NCBI GenBank assembly: GCA_028532905.1
Contig: JAQQAM010000178.1
Location: 1-49,315 of the forward strand
Origin: Spirochaetales bacterium
GTDB taxonomy: Bacteria > Spirochaetota > Spirochaetia > DSM-2461
Reading direction: 5' to 3'
Length of the DNA: 49,315 bases
Below are positions 39,699-48,153 of this stretch, piece after piece (the stretch's first letter is position 1; every line of letters starts with the position of its first letter). Below the pieces are notes generated by a model that did no database searches, had not been told where the DNA came from, and saw nothing but the letters and a program-made list of their open reading frames with translations. Made by a program: the position numbers and the translations under genes.

Positions 39699-42392
39699 CT
39701 AGTGGATATCTCCCCAGTTGCTGCCCTCTTCCACATTCACCTTAAGGGGAACATCCATCTGCCAGGCCCCTTCCATAACCTTTTCCAGAAGAAAACGGCA
39801 GTCCTCTACCTCATCCCGGGGAACTTCCAGAATGATCTCATCATGAACCTGCAGGAGCACTGAGGCTTTAAGATTTTTCTGCTTCAGTGCCCAGTCGATC
39901 CCGAGCATGGCCCTTTTGACAATATCAGCCGCAGAGCCCTGTATTCTTGTATTGACAGCCACTCGCACAGCCGCGGATTTTTCCATTTTATTCTTGCTGT
40001 TGATCTCTTTCACGGGTCGGAAGCGGCCCAGAATCGTATGGACACCGCCCTCCTCTTCAGCCAGAGCGACCGTATCGTCCACAAACTGTTTGATCCCGGA
40101 GTACTCTTCAAAATAGGTCTCAATAAAACCGGCAGCCTCCCCCCGTGAGATCTTCAGTTCGTTGGACAGTCTGAAGGCCGACATGCCGTACATAACACCG
40201 AAATTTATGGTCTTGGCAATACGCCTCTGAGACGCTGTTACATCTTCTATATCCACCTTGAAGATGGTAGCCGCCGTTTTGCTGTGAACATCCTCACCGC
40301 TGATAAAGGCATCTTTCAGCCCCTGATCCTGGGACAGATGAGCCAGAACCACCAGCTCTATCTGGGAATAGTCCGCCGAAAGGAAGACACATCCCTCTTT
40401 CGGACGGAAAGCCTGGCGTATCCGTCTGCCGTTATCGTCCTTTACAGGAATATTCTGCAGATTGGGATCTTTGCTGGATATTCGGCCTGTGGCCGTACCG
40501 GTCTGAATAAAGGAGGTATGAATCCGGCCGCTGTCGGGATGCACCATTCCGGGCAGGGTATCCACATAGGTGGATTTCAGTTTGGCCAGGGCCCGGTGAA
40601 TCAGAATCTTTTCAGGAACAGGATCTTCTTTGGCCAGCTGCTTCAGAACCGATGTATCCGTGGAATACCCGCTCTTAGTTTTCTTCACAGGCTGCAGTTT
40701 TCTGTCCACAAACAGAACCTCCTGCAGCTGCTTGGTGGAGTTGATGTTAAACTCCTTGCCGCAGAGCTCATAGATTTCAGTTCTCAGTGCCGTCAGAGCG
40801 TCTTCCAGTTCTTCCCCATAGGCAATCAGCTCCTCCCGGTTCAGAAGGATTCCCCTCATCTCCATATCCGCCAGGATTCTGACCAGCGCCATCTCCAGAC
40901 TGAAATACAGTTCACTCAGATTATCCTCTTCCAGGCGCACACTGAGAACCTCGAAGAGGCGCCAGGTGATATCCGCATCTTCCGCTGCATAGTTGACAGC
41001 CTCCTCCAGGGGAACATCGGAAAAAATGCCCCCTTTGGGGACCACATCCTTGAAATGAACCGTTTTATAGGCCAGATAGCGCTCGGCCAGGAAATCCATA
41101 TTCAGGGGAGATCCGGCATCGATCATCCAGGCGGCAATCATGGTATCAAAATATATATTGGCCGGATTAATGCCCCAGCGCTTCAGAACTTTATAGTCAT
41201 ACTTGATGTTCTGTCCGATGATCTTTACTTTTTCATCTTCCAGAAGCTCTTTCAGGGTACTGCGGATGAGATCTTCGGGAAGGCACTCTGCGCCTTCTGC
41301 CCGGATGGGTATGTAACAGGCTTGTTCATGACCCACCGAGAGGCAGATTCCCACAGGATTGGCCTTCATGGGATCAATACTGTCGGTTTCCGTATCCAGT
41401 GAGACCATCCCCTTGTCCCGGACATCCTTCACCCACTGATCCAGATCCTCCTGTGTCAGAACGGCGCTGTATTCTCCTTTCTCAGCTCTGGGAATATCTT
41501 TGTTCCCGTCGGCTTCCGGAGCACTGAGATCGGGTACCAGCTCAAGGGCCAGACTCTGCATCCCCTCTTTCATCAGAAGCTGTGCGGCTTCTTCGGAATA
41601 AAGATCCTTGATGGTCATGGCCTCTATGGGCATATCCACCGGAACATCCTGACGGATAACAACAAGGTCTCTGCTGAAATAGGCATTCTCCCTGTTATCC
41701 TCCAGTTTCTGTCTCTGGCTTTTACTTTTAATTTCATCCAGATGTTCATAAATGCCATCCAGAGTATTGTACTGCTGCAGCAGTTTGGCAGCCGTTTTGG
41801 GACCGATCCCGGCGACTCCGGGAACATTGTCCGCTGTATCTCCCACCAGAGAGAGGTAGTCCACAATCTGTTCGGGCCAGACACCCCGGTCTTCAAACAC
41901 ATCATCCCGGTCCATCTCAATTGAGCTGCCCTTCTCCAGCTTCATGATTTTTATGCCCTCACCTGCAAACTGCAGAAGATCCTTGTCACCGGAAATGATA
42001 TAGGAGGCCCGTCCCTCTTCCCTGGCTTTTACAGCCAGTGTCCCCATGATGTCATCGGCTTCAAAACCGTCCACGCGGATGGCAGGGATACCCATAAGTT
42101 CCAGAATTTCTTCAATCAGGGGGATCTGTTCAAACAGATCATCGGGAGACTTATCCCTTGTTGCCTTGTATTCGGGAAACATTTCATGACGGAAGGTCTT
42201 TGTCTTTGAGTCCAGGGTGACGGCAAAACGGTAGCCCTCCAGTTTATTCAGAAGGCTGAGGAGTGTACGGAAAAATCCGAAAACAGCAGAGATATTCTTT
42301 CCTTCAGGATTTTTGAGAGGATTCCTGATGAATCCGAAATAGGATCGGTAAATGAGACTGTAACCGTCCAGGAGGTAGAGAGGGTCTTTCAT
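39699..42392 (-). CDS. polA: DNA polymerase I
   Basis: The 897-residue enzyme has the 5'-3' exonuclease (residues 1-290: DSKTKTFRHEMFPEYKATR, EADDIMGTLA, GDTADNVPGVAGIGPKTA). The 3'-5' exonuclease (about 315-500) keeps its motifs intact (DTETDSID, NIKYDYKVLK, YAAEDADITWRL), so proofreading is probably active. The polymerase has motif A (LSADYSQIELVVLAH), motif B (RRIAKTINFGVMYGMSAF) and motif C (LLQVHDEIILEV). The gene overlaps the small ORF upstream by four bases (ATGA). Confidence 0.97.
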   Translation of the reverse strand: MKDPLYLLDGYSLIYRSYFGFIRNPLKNPEGKNISAVFGFFRTLLSLLNKLEGYRFAVTLDSKTKTFRHEMFPEYKATRDKSPDDLFEQIPLIEEILELMGIPAIRVDGFEADDIMGTLAVKAREEGRASYIISGDKDLLQFAGEGIKIMKLEKGSSIEMDRDDVFEDRGVWPEQIVDYLSLVGDTADNVPGVAGIGPKTAAKLLQQYNTLDGIYEHLDEIKSKSQRQKLEDNRENAYFSRDLVVIRQDVPVDMPIEAMTIKDLYSEEAAQLLMKEGMQSLALELVPDLSAPEADGNKDIPRAEKGEYSAVLTQEDLDQWVKDVRDKGMVSLDTETDSIDPMKANPVGICLSVGHEQACYIPIRAEGAECLPEDLIRSTLKELLEDEKVKIIGQNIKYDYKVLKRWGINPANIYFDTMIAAWMIDAGSPLNMDFLAERYLAYKTVHFKDVVPKGGIFSDVPLEEAVNYAAEDADITWRLFEVLSVRLEEDNLSELYFSLEMALVRILADMEMRGILLNREELIAYGEELEDALTALRTEIYELCGKEFNINSTKQLQEVLFVDRKLQPVKKTKSGYSTDTSVLKQLAKEDPVPEKILIHRALAKLKSTYVDTLPGMVHPDSGRIHTSFIQTGTATGRISSKDPNLQNIPVKDDNGRRIRQAFRPKEGCVFLSADYSQIELVVLAHLSQDQGLKDAFISGEDVHSKTAATIFKVDIEDVTASQRRIAKTINFGVMYGMSAFRLSNELKISRGEAAGFIETYFEEYSGIKQFVDDTVALAEEEGGVHTILGRFRPVKEINSKNKMEKSAAVRVAVNTRIQGSAADIVKRAMLGIDWALKQKNLKASVLLQVHDEIILEVPRDEVEDCRFLLEKVMEGAWQMDVPLKVNVEEGSNWGDIH

Positions 42393-42802
42393 AATTCAAT
42401 ATCAATCAGCCTGGGAGCTGTTTCCTTTTTACTGGATTTGGGCAGACGGCCTGTATCAACATTCCGTCTTTCCCGTTCCAATAAGGTTAATCCAGTTTTG
42501 AGAGAGCTTCTACCCTTATTTCTTAATTTGGATGACTGATTTCTCAGTTCCTGCAGGACATTCAGTTCAGATTGAAATTGAACAGCGAAATCAGGAACAT
42601 CCTGAAGCCATTTTGACAGGATTCTCTCTTCATTCAGAATTTTTGAGGATATTTTTTTTTCTTCCATGAAAATCAGCTCAAAGTCCGATTTAAGGGGAGT
42701 TTCACTGAGGTGAATCAGCTTTTGAAGAAGCCGGTTGTATTCACTGTAGTCACTGCAGAGGGTTTTGATCTGAAGCGGGAACCACTGTCCGGCTGCGGAC
42801 AT
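42389..42802 (-). CDS. Hypothetical helical protein next to fliS (possible flagellar chaperone)
   Basis: The 137-residue protein is predicted to be mostly alpha-helical with coiled-coil character (SDYSEYNRLLQKLIHLSETPL, EEKKISSKILNEERILSKWLQ, QSELNVLQELRNQSSKLRNKG) and a basic, Ser-rich tail ending LIDIEL. No family is recognised. Its position between fliS and polA, and the helix length, suggest a FlgN/FliT-like secretion chaperone, which is inference. The start is five bases after the fliS stop codon. Confidence 0.5.
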   Translation of the reverse strand: MSAAGQWFPLQIKTLCSDYSEYNRLLQKLIHLSETPLKSDFELIFMEEKKISSKILNEERILSKWLQDVPDFAVQFQSELNVLQELRNQSSKLRNKGRSSLKTGLTLLERERRNVDTGRLPKSSKKETAPRLIDIEL

Positions 42803-42806
42803 TCTG

Positions 42807-43229
42807 TTATCCGGCTATATTCACACCCATGGGTGCTGCGCCGCCGGCATTCTGGTTCTGACCTTCAATGGAGGCCCAGGCAGTGCGGAGTTCGTCCATC
42901 ATATTACGGATTTCGCTGAGGGATTGAGCAGACTTGTCCATATTGGCCTGGAGAAGCTGCTGATTGAAAAACATATACAGATTATAAAGATTTTTGGCGA
43001 TATCCCCACCCTTCTCAAAATCCAGAGAGGCCATGAGTTCGGTGATAATATCCTGGGTTTTTACAATGTAGTTGTGAACTTTATCCAGTTTGCGGCTGGG
43101 TCTGTTCATCTCTTCAATTCCAAGATCCAACTGCTTGAGAGCTTCATCATACAGCATGACAATCAGACGTCCCTGACTGGCTGTTTTCACTTTAGTCTGT
43201 CGATAGGCGTTTAACGGATTCTTATTCAT
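42807..43229 (-). CDS. fliS: Flagellar export chaperone FliS
   Basis: The 140-residue protein matches FliS: NAYRQTKVKTASQGRLIVMLYDEALKQLDLGIEEM, a four-helix bundle segment, and IITELMASLDFEKGGDIAKNLYNLYMFFNQQLLQANM. It keeps flagellin unfolded for secretion. GGGAGGG precedes the ATG, and a sigma-28-type promoter lies about 34 bases upstream. The family commonly ends with WxxI; here TAWASIE is followed by an unusual Gly/Ala-rich tail. Confidence 0.93.
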   Translation of the reverse strand: MNKNPLNAYRQTKVKTASQGRLIVMLYDEALKQLDLGIEEMNRPSRKLDKVHNYIVKTQDIITELMASLDFEKGGDIAKNLYNLYMFFNQQLLQANMDKSAQSLSEIRNMMDELRTAWASIEGQNQNAGGAAPMGVNIAG

Positions 43230-43262
43230 GTAAGAGAAGCCCTCCCCTGGTTCATCAATTCA

Positions 43263-43289
43263 TTTTCGGCAATAGATCAACGATTCTTA
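43263..43289 (-). promoter_or_regulatory. Sigma-28 (FliA) type promoter for the fliS operon
   Basis: On the minus strand TAAG (43289-43286), a 15-base spacer and GCCGAAAA (43270-43263) match the flagellar sigma consensus TAAA-N15-GCCGATAA at 10 of 12 positions. It starts transcription near 43256, leaving a short leader with a Shine-Dalgarno. The 43290-43458 remainder shows no gene. Confidence 0.75.
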
Positions 43290-43458
43290 AATAAAAATAC
43301 AGAAAAAAAACATTTTTCTCCTGTGGTGTAAAAAACTATATGTCATCTGCAGAATAATCAAGGCTGATTTGGCTCTTATCCTGCAGTCTGATCCAATTTT
43401 AACGCATCAGGAACTCATAGGGTCCAGCCTTCCGGACACATCCGTAAGGCAGAGATTT

Positions 43459-45714
43459 TCAAAAGCGGCTGCTCTTCATCATTTCCTGCAGCTCTACAAA
43501 CTCATAACCCTGTCTGACCAGCTCATCCACAATAGTCGGAAGCATCTGAATCAGATATTCCTTCTGCCCTTCCTCTTCCCCCAGGGTCAGAGTGATAATG
43601 GAACCGGGTCTGACTCTGGCTAAGAGAGTCTCCATTTCCTTAACCGCGTCATATCTGCTGCCGTTCACACGGCTGATTCTGTCCTGAACAGGAATATCCG
43701 TACCAATAAAAACATATTGCATGGAAGCCGAAGTCTCAAGAATATCTGCATTTAAATAATACCCCGGGGTATGCCAGAGCATGGCCATTTCCTTTCCTGT
43801 GGCGATGAAGTAGTCGTCCTCATTTCTGGCGATTCCTTTTTTCAGGAAAGTCTTGTCTATCTGATACTCTCGGGAAGACAGATCAAACCAGGTATGGAAC
43901 AGAGAGCCCACAGTATGACCGCTGTCTGCTATCATTTTTGTTTCCCGGGGATTGGCATGTATAAAATCTCCATTCAGAAAGAATGATGCTGGCAGCTTGT
44001 AGCGTTCCAGGATGTTCAGAAGCCCTCTTGTTCCCTGGGCACTGTCCACCGCATTGATCACAAGGGTAACCTCTTTTGAGTCTGTACTGTGGCCTCTGTC
44101 AAAATACCAGGGATTGGACGCGGTACGGGAGCTGCGCGGAGCAGGACTGTCGATTCCGGATGGCTTGTTGAACAAGGGCAGCAGATCGGATGTGTATAAG
44201 CCCTCCATATTCCTTATTTTCAGGGAAGAGCTGTACCAGCTGCTCCGCAGGGGCTCCAGATAGACTCTGTAATTGCTGTTGGTGTTTCGGGCCGGACGGA
44301 TTTCCTGAGGATCTTCCACAGAGATCCAGCTCAGAGCCTCATTGTATTTGAACTGTCTGTTTCCGATTTCACTGATCAGCTCTCCCCCGGGATTAAAACC
44401 GGCGCCGCTGCTCTGACTCAGAGAAATGATGGTTCCGTCACTGATTGCCGGTGTATAGATCCGGGTCGTACTGCGTCCGGCTGAATAATAGTTGTCCTTG
44501 CCCCAGTGAAACTGAAGGGGACGGTCCTGAGAGAAACTTTGAACCAGAGTGGAATCGGAACTGTTGTGTACAGAGACTCCATCCTCTTTCAGGAGGGCAT
44601 ATCGGCTGCCGTCAGGTGATGCAGACAGGGCTGTGAACCGGCCTTGATCCTGAAGAATGAAGTGTCCCGCCTCTCCGTATCTGTACAGGGAAGAGGTACC
44701 GCTTGTCCGGTTTTTCACTAACACCAGGAGTATTCCCTTATCCAGCCAGAGGGTATCCAGAAGCTCATCATGAATTCCGAGATGAAGAGTCGGAGTCTGT
44801 GCGGTTCCCGTCTCTGTGTCTGTATCGAGAGACAGAACCATCAGATGCTCTTCATTTTTGATAAGAATCAGATTCCCTCCGCTGCTGTCTGTAATGTACC
44901 GGTCAAAAACTGGATTGAAGGGGACCGGCAGGCGTCCCCGGACTGTCCCCTTCCGGAAGGGTTCGGAATAAAAAGAGCGGGTAAAAAACTCGGAGCTGTG
45001 AATTCTATACAGATGCCTGTCTTTAAGAATATACAGATAATTTCCTTTACCCCATTGAACCGACTGTATATCCAGAAAGCCGGTGTTCCTGAAAGACTCT
45101 GCCGGTATCCGGCCGGAGAGATACTGTTCAATGGAAAAATAGTACAGCTCCCGGCCTCTCCGGTAAATGAAATACCGGGAATCGGGAGACCATTTTACTA
45201 TTTTTTCCTGATACTCTCTGTTCAGACGGCTTGTGACGGTGAGGCTGACCTTCATGACCCTGTCATACAGAATAAGAGAGGCCCTGTCTTCCTGATCTTC
45301 CCGGATATAGGCTGCAAACCGCCCGTCGGGGCTCATTTCCAGGAACTGAAGGGCCAGCGGAGAGACCGGCTGACCGGTGGACAGGGAGGGCATGAAGTCC
45401 ATTTCCTGCCAGGTTCCGTTATCTGAGTCATACAGATAACACCCCAGGTGGTTGTGAATCATCAGCTCATTGGGTCCTGGAAAATAGAATGACCTTTCCG
45501 GGTACATGGTAAGAGCTTCCAGTGTGAGAGTATCAGCCCGTCCTCTGAGGAGAGAGGTATAGGCATCTCCCGAGAGTGAGGGAATCCGGACAGTTGTTAT
45601 GATCTCATTTCTGCTGTTTATATCAAAGGATTCAAAATCAAGCCTGCGGTTTTGAGCAGAAACAGACAGGGAAACAGTGAGGATCAGGATTAAAAACGAA
45701 AGTTTGGAACGCAT
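43459..45714 (-). CDS. Exported beta-propeller protein with C-terminal NodB-like (polysaccharide deacetylase) domain, degenerate
   Basis: The 751-residue protein has a signal peptide (MRSKLSFLILILTVSLSVSA). A long beta-propeller-like region (to about 500) shows repeated SPDGR/SPDSR motifs (for example SPDGRFAAYIRED, SPDSRYFIYRR, SPDGSRYALLKED). The C-terminal 200 residues have the NodB fold (SKEVTLVINAVDSAQGT, LPASFFLNGDFIHANPRETKMI, GHTVGSLFHTWFDL, WHTPGYYLN). The metal-binding TFDDG is replaced by INAVDS and the HxxxH pair is not conserved, so deacetylase activity is doubtful. A GATAAT box nine bases before the ATG and the absence of a ribosome site suggest another short-leader transcript, but the -35 is poor. 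Confidence 0.72.
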   Translation of the reverse strand: MRSKLSFLILILTVSLSVSAQNRRLDFESFDINSRNEIITTVRIPSLSGDAYTSLLRGRADTLTLEALTMYPERSFYFPGPNELMIHNHLGCYLYDSDNGTWQEMDFMPSLSTGQPVSPLALQFLEMSPDGRFAAYIREDQEDRASLILYDRVMKVSLTVTSRLNREYQEKIVKWSPDSRYFIYRRGRELYYFSIEQYLSGRIPAESFRNTGFLDIQSVQWGKGNYLYILKDRHLYRIHSSEFFTRSFYSEPFRKGTVRGRLPVPFNPVFDRYITDSSGGNLILIKNEEHLMVLSLDTDTETGTAQTPTLHLGIHDELLDTLWLDKGILLVLVKNRTSGTSSLYRYGEAGHFILQDQGRFTALSASPDGSRYALLKEDGVSVHNSSDSTLVQSFSQDRPLQFHWGKDNYYSAGRSTTRIYTPAISDGTIISLSQSSGAGFNPGGELISEIGNRQFKYNEALSWISVEDPQEIRPARNTNSNYRVYLEPLRSSWYSSSLKIRNMEGLYTSDLLPLFNKPSGIDSPAPRSSRTASNPWYFDRGHSTDSKEVTLVINAVDSAQGTRGLLNILERYKLPASFFLNGDFIHANPRETKMIADSGHTVGSLFHTWFDLSSREYQIDKTFLKKGIARNEDDYFIATGKEMAMLWHTPGYYLNADILETSASMQYVFIGTDIPVQDRISRVNGSRYDAVKEMETLLARVRPGSIITLTLGEEEGQKEYLIQMLPTIVDELVRQGYEFVELQEMMKSSRF

Positions 45715-45761
45715 ATGCTGTTTATTATCGGATTATTCGGGCAATAAGAAAAGGAGGAAAA

Positions 45762-46004
45762 TCAGGTTGAAGATTTTGCCAGAAAGGCATCAATTTCCTC
45801 TTCCAGATGATCAAGGCATGATTCCAGTTTTTCCAGTTCCAGCAGACGGTCTTCCAGCTGGATTTTCTCAATTTTATCCAGAGAATGATTCAGAACATCG
45901 GAGATATTACTTTTATTTTCAAGGCTCTTTCCACACCAGGGACAGTAGCTGTAGGTGGAGCTGGTTAATTTACCGCAATAGGAGCAGAATTTCACTTCAT
46001 CCAT
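45762..46004 (-). CDS. Small zinc-ribbon protein
   Basis: The 80-residue protein opens with a zinc ribbon (CSYCGKLTSSTYSYCPWCGK, with Cys-x2-Cys and Cys-x2-Cys at residues 7-24), then a helical, coiled-coil-like tail (LDKIEKIQLEDRLLELEKLESCLDHLEEEIDAF). No family function is recognised. It sits between the propeller gene and the PhoH partner gene, and GGGGAT lies before the ATG. Confidence 0.7.
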   Translation of the reverse strand: MDEVKFCSYCGKLTSSTYSYCPWCGKSLENKSNISDVLNHSLDKIEKIQLEDRLLELEKLESCLDHLEEEIDAFLAKSST

Positions 46005-46093
46005 AACATCCCCTTCTTCTGGAGAAACAGATCAACCGTTTCATAATCCGGTTCAGACCGCAGGAAAACAAAAAGTTCGACCAGGGTCCTACT

Positions 46094-46420
46094 TTAAATA
46101 TTACTCAGATCAATCAAAATCTCAATAGAATAATATGCTTCTCTGCTTAAATCATCTCTTTTGAGATATCCTCTGTTTAATGCATCGGCAACAGGTATAC
46201 CGGGATCCCCGTCTTCCTGATACTGGCTTTCCAGAATGTCTTTTCTGAATCCTTTATGATTCTCTATGGCAATTTCAAGAGAATCGGCGGATATTCTTTT
46301 CTTTTTCCATTTATCAAATTCCCGGCTCAGGAGTTCCAGTTCCCTGGCCTGGGCGGTTTCAAAGGCCTTTTTTCTGAGTTTGACCAGCTCGGCTTTAACT
46401 TTTTTTGAATACTCAGGCAT
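46094..46420 (-). CDS. Hypothetical helical protein coupled to the PhoH gene
   Basis: The 108-residue protein is mainly helical and highly charged (VKAELVKLRKKAFETAQARELELLSREFDKWKKKRI), ending in ALNRGYLKRDDLSREAYYSIEILIDL. I do not recognise the family. Its ATG overlaps the PhoH stop codon by one base, so it is co-translated and may modify that RNA-binding ATPase. Confidence 0.62.
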   Translation of the reverse strand: MPEYSKKVKAELVKLRKKAFETAQARELELLSREFDKWKKKRISADSLEIAIENHKGFRKDILESQYQEDGDPGIPVADALNRGYLKRDDLSREAYYSIEILIDLSNI

Positions 46421-47745
46421 TACAGCAGCTCCGATGCCAGCTCTGCCAGAGGACTTCTTTCGGAGTGGCCCAGGGTTACATGTCCTGCGATGTCCACATC
46501 CCGAAAGGCCTCAACCAGACAGGTTAATCCGTTTGACTCGGCATCCAGATAAGGATTGTCTATCTGATGGGGGTCGCCGGTTATAACCACTTTAGTCCCC
46601 TCCCCGGCACGGCTGACGATAGTTTTTACTTCATGGGGAGACAGGTTCTGGGCTTCATCTATTATAATATACTGTTTGGGAAGGGATCTTCCCCTGATAT
46701 AGGTTAAAGCCTCTACTTCAATTATTTTGTTGTTCAGAACCTGATCAATACTCTTCAGATTCTGCTTGTGAGCCACTTCTATGATATATTCCAGGTTATC
46801 GAAAAGAGGCTGCATCCAATGGCTCATTTTCTGATTCTTGGCTCCCGGCAGGTAGCCGATATCCTTTCCCATGGGAATTACAGGACGGCTGAGGAGAACG
46901 CGGGTATAATTCTTTTCTTCCATAGTATTCCGCAGACCGGCAGCAAGAGACAGGAGAGTCTTGCCGGTTCCCGCCTTGCCAATCAGGGTCACCAGGTTGA
47001 TATCATTATTCAGCAGCAGATCCAGAGCAATTCTCTGTTCCGGATTCAAGGGTCGGATGCCCAGAATCGGTTCCATTGTAGAATCAACCAGCCGCAGCAT
47101 GCCGTCTTTGGTATCACAGCGGGCAATGATAAAAGCCTTGTCATCGGCGGTTTCCTTGAGAATCAGATACTGATTGGGAAAGACAGTGACTTCGGGAATG
47201 GGGGTTTCTCCCTTCTCCTTCAGCTCGGCAATAGCCTGCTTTTCGCCATGGAGTTCTCTGAAGCCGTCATAAAGATGCTGAATATTGACCTTATGTTTTT
47301 CATAATCAACCGCTTTGATCCCGATGGAAATGGCTTTGATCCGGGCATTAATATCTTTGGAGACAAAAAAGACATCGGGATTTCTCCTCTCCAGACTGCT
47401 GCTCTGCAGATATTTGGCGCAGAGGATAATCTTGTTGTCCATTTTGGATGATGACAGGGACTCTTCCACTGAGCGGTCATAATCCAGAACCACCTTGAGG
47501 GTTCCCCCTGATTCGAGCTTAACCCCCTGCTGAAGATTTCCATGCCGGCTCACTTCATTAAGAAAACGGATAGCGGCTCTGGCGCTTCTGCCCCGGCCCT
47601 CGGCTTCACTTTTCAGCTTGTCCAGTTCTTCGAGAACCCAGATGGGAATAACAACTTCACTGTCACGGAATGATATTAGGGCATCAGGTCTGTGGATCAG
47701 GACATTGGTATCGATCACAAAAGTCTTAACTCTACTTGTACTCAT
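46420..47745 (-). CDS. PhoH family ATPase fused to a PIN-domain nuclease
   Basis: The 441-residue protein has an N-terminal PIN domain (VIDTNVLIHRPDALISF with Asp12, VVIPIWVLEELDKLKS, KIILCAKYL and a final FVSKDINARIKA acid cluster). A PhoH-type RecA-like ATPase follows, with P-loop GKAGTGKTLLSL (residues 258-269), Walker B YIIIDEAQNLSP and sensor KVVITGDPHQID. This architecture (PhoH2, also YlaK) has been associated with RNA unwinding and cleavage. TGAGG precedes the ATG. The 3' neighbour at 46094 is coupled to it. Confidence 0.9.
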   Translation of the reverse strand: MSTSRVKTFVIDTNVLIHRPDALISFRDSEVVIPIWVLEELDKLKSEAEGRGRSARAAIRFLNEVSRHGNLQQGVKLESGGTLKVVLDYDRSVEESLSSSKMDNKIILCAKYLQSSSLERRNPDVFFVSKDINARIKAISIGIKAVDYEKHKVNIQHLYDGFRELHGEKQAIAELKEKGETPIPEVTVFPNQYLILKETADDKAFIIARCDTKDGMLRLVDSTMEPILGIRPLNPEQRIALDLLLNNDINLVTLIGKAGTGKTLLSLAAGLRNTMEEKNYTRVLLSRPVIPMGKDIGYLPGAKNQKMSHWMQPLFDNLEYIIEVAHKQNLKSIDQVLNNKIIEVEALTYIRGRSLPKQYIIIDEAQNLSPHEVKTIVSRAGEGTKVVITGDPHQIDNPYLDAESNGLTCLVEAFRDVDIAGHVTLGHSERSPLAELASELL

Positions 47746-48153
47746 TCTTATGCCTCACAGAAATAACTCATTACAATTAATATTATACAGAAAAAACGAA
47801 AATAAAATTGATAGATTAAAAAAAACAGGGGGAACTGTCCTGAAATCCGGCTTTGAAAAGGCCTGTTTGAAGGGCGGATATAAAGAGAAATGCCCTGAAT
47901 CAGTGTTTTTTAACAGAGGCTTTCAGAAATAAGGGGTTCAGTTTTCTGGAATCCCCTGTTTTGATCAGGGGAATCCTCCAGGGCGATATACCCTTACATA
48001 TAAAGATTTTATTCTATTCAATTCATATTAAAACAACTCAATATTATACCAATTTCTGTGTGAAAAAGTATTATTTGTTTTTTTGAAACACTGTTTTATT
48101 TAAACAGTTCCAAATTGACAAGATACAGATTATGCGAGTATCCTCTTTGCAGT
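47746..48153. other. Intergenic region with hairpins between divergent phoH and trkA
   Basis: No convincing gene is seen in these 408 bases. TCCCCTG (47952-47958) and CAGGGGA (47966-47972) form a perfect 7-bp hairpin. ACTGTTT (48090-48096) and AAACAGT (48102-48108) form another, ending seven bases before the trkA -35 box, and could be an operator. A reading frame across 47618-47932 is mostly antisense to the phoH start and lacks a ribosome site. Confidence 0.5.
48115..48144 (+). promoter_or_regulatory. Candidate short-leader promoter of the trkA gene
   Basis: TTGACA (48115-48120), an 18-base spacer and TATCCT (48139-48144) lie just before the ATG at 48154, with nine bases between. No ribosome site is present, so the message should be leaderless or nearly so. 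Confidence 0.5.

Noticed and set aside
40284-41402. Long plus-strand reading frame (372 codons)
   Set aside because: It is wholly antisense to polA, whose protein has all polymerase motifs. The product shows no coherent domains.
47618-47932. Plus-strand ORF in the phoH upstream region
   Set aside because: It begins antisense to the phoH start, has no ribosome site and no recognisable sequence.
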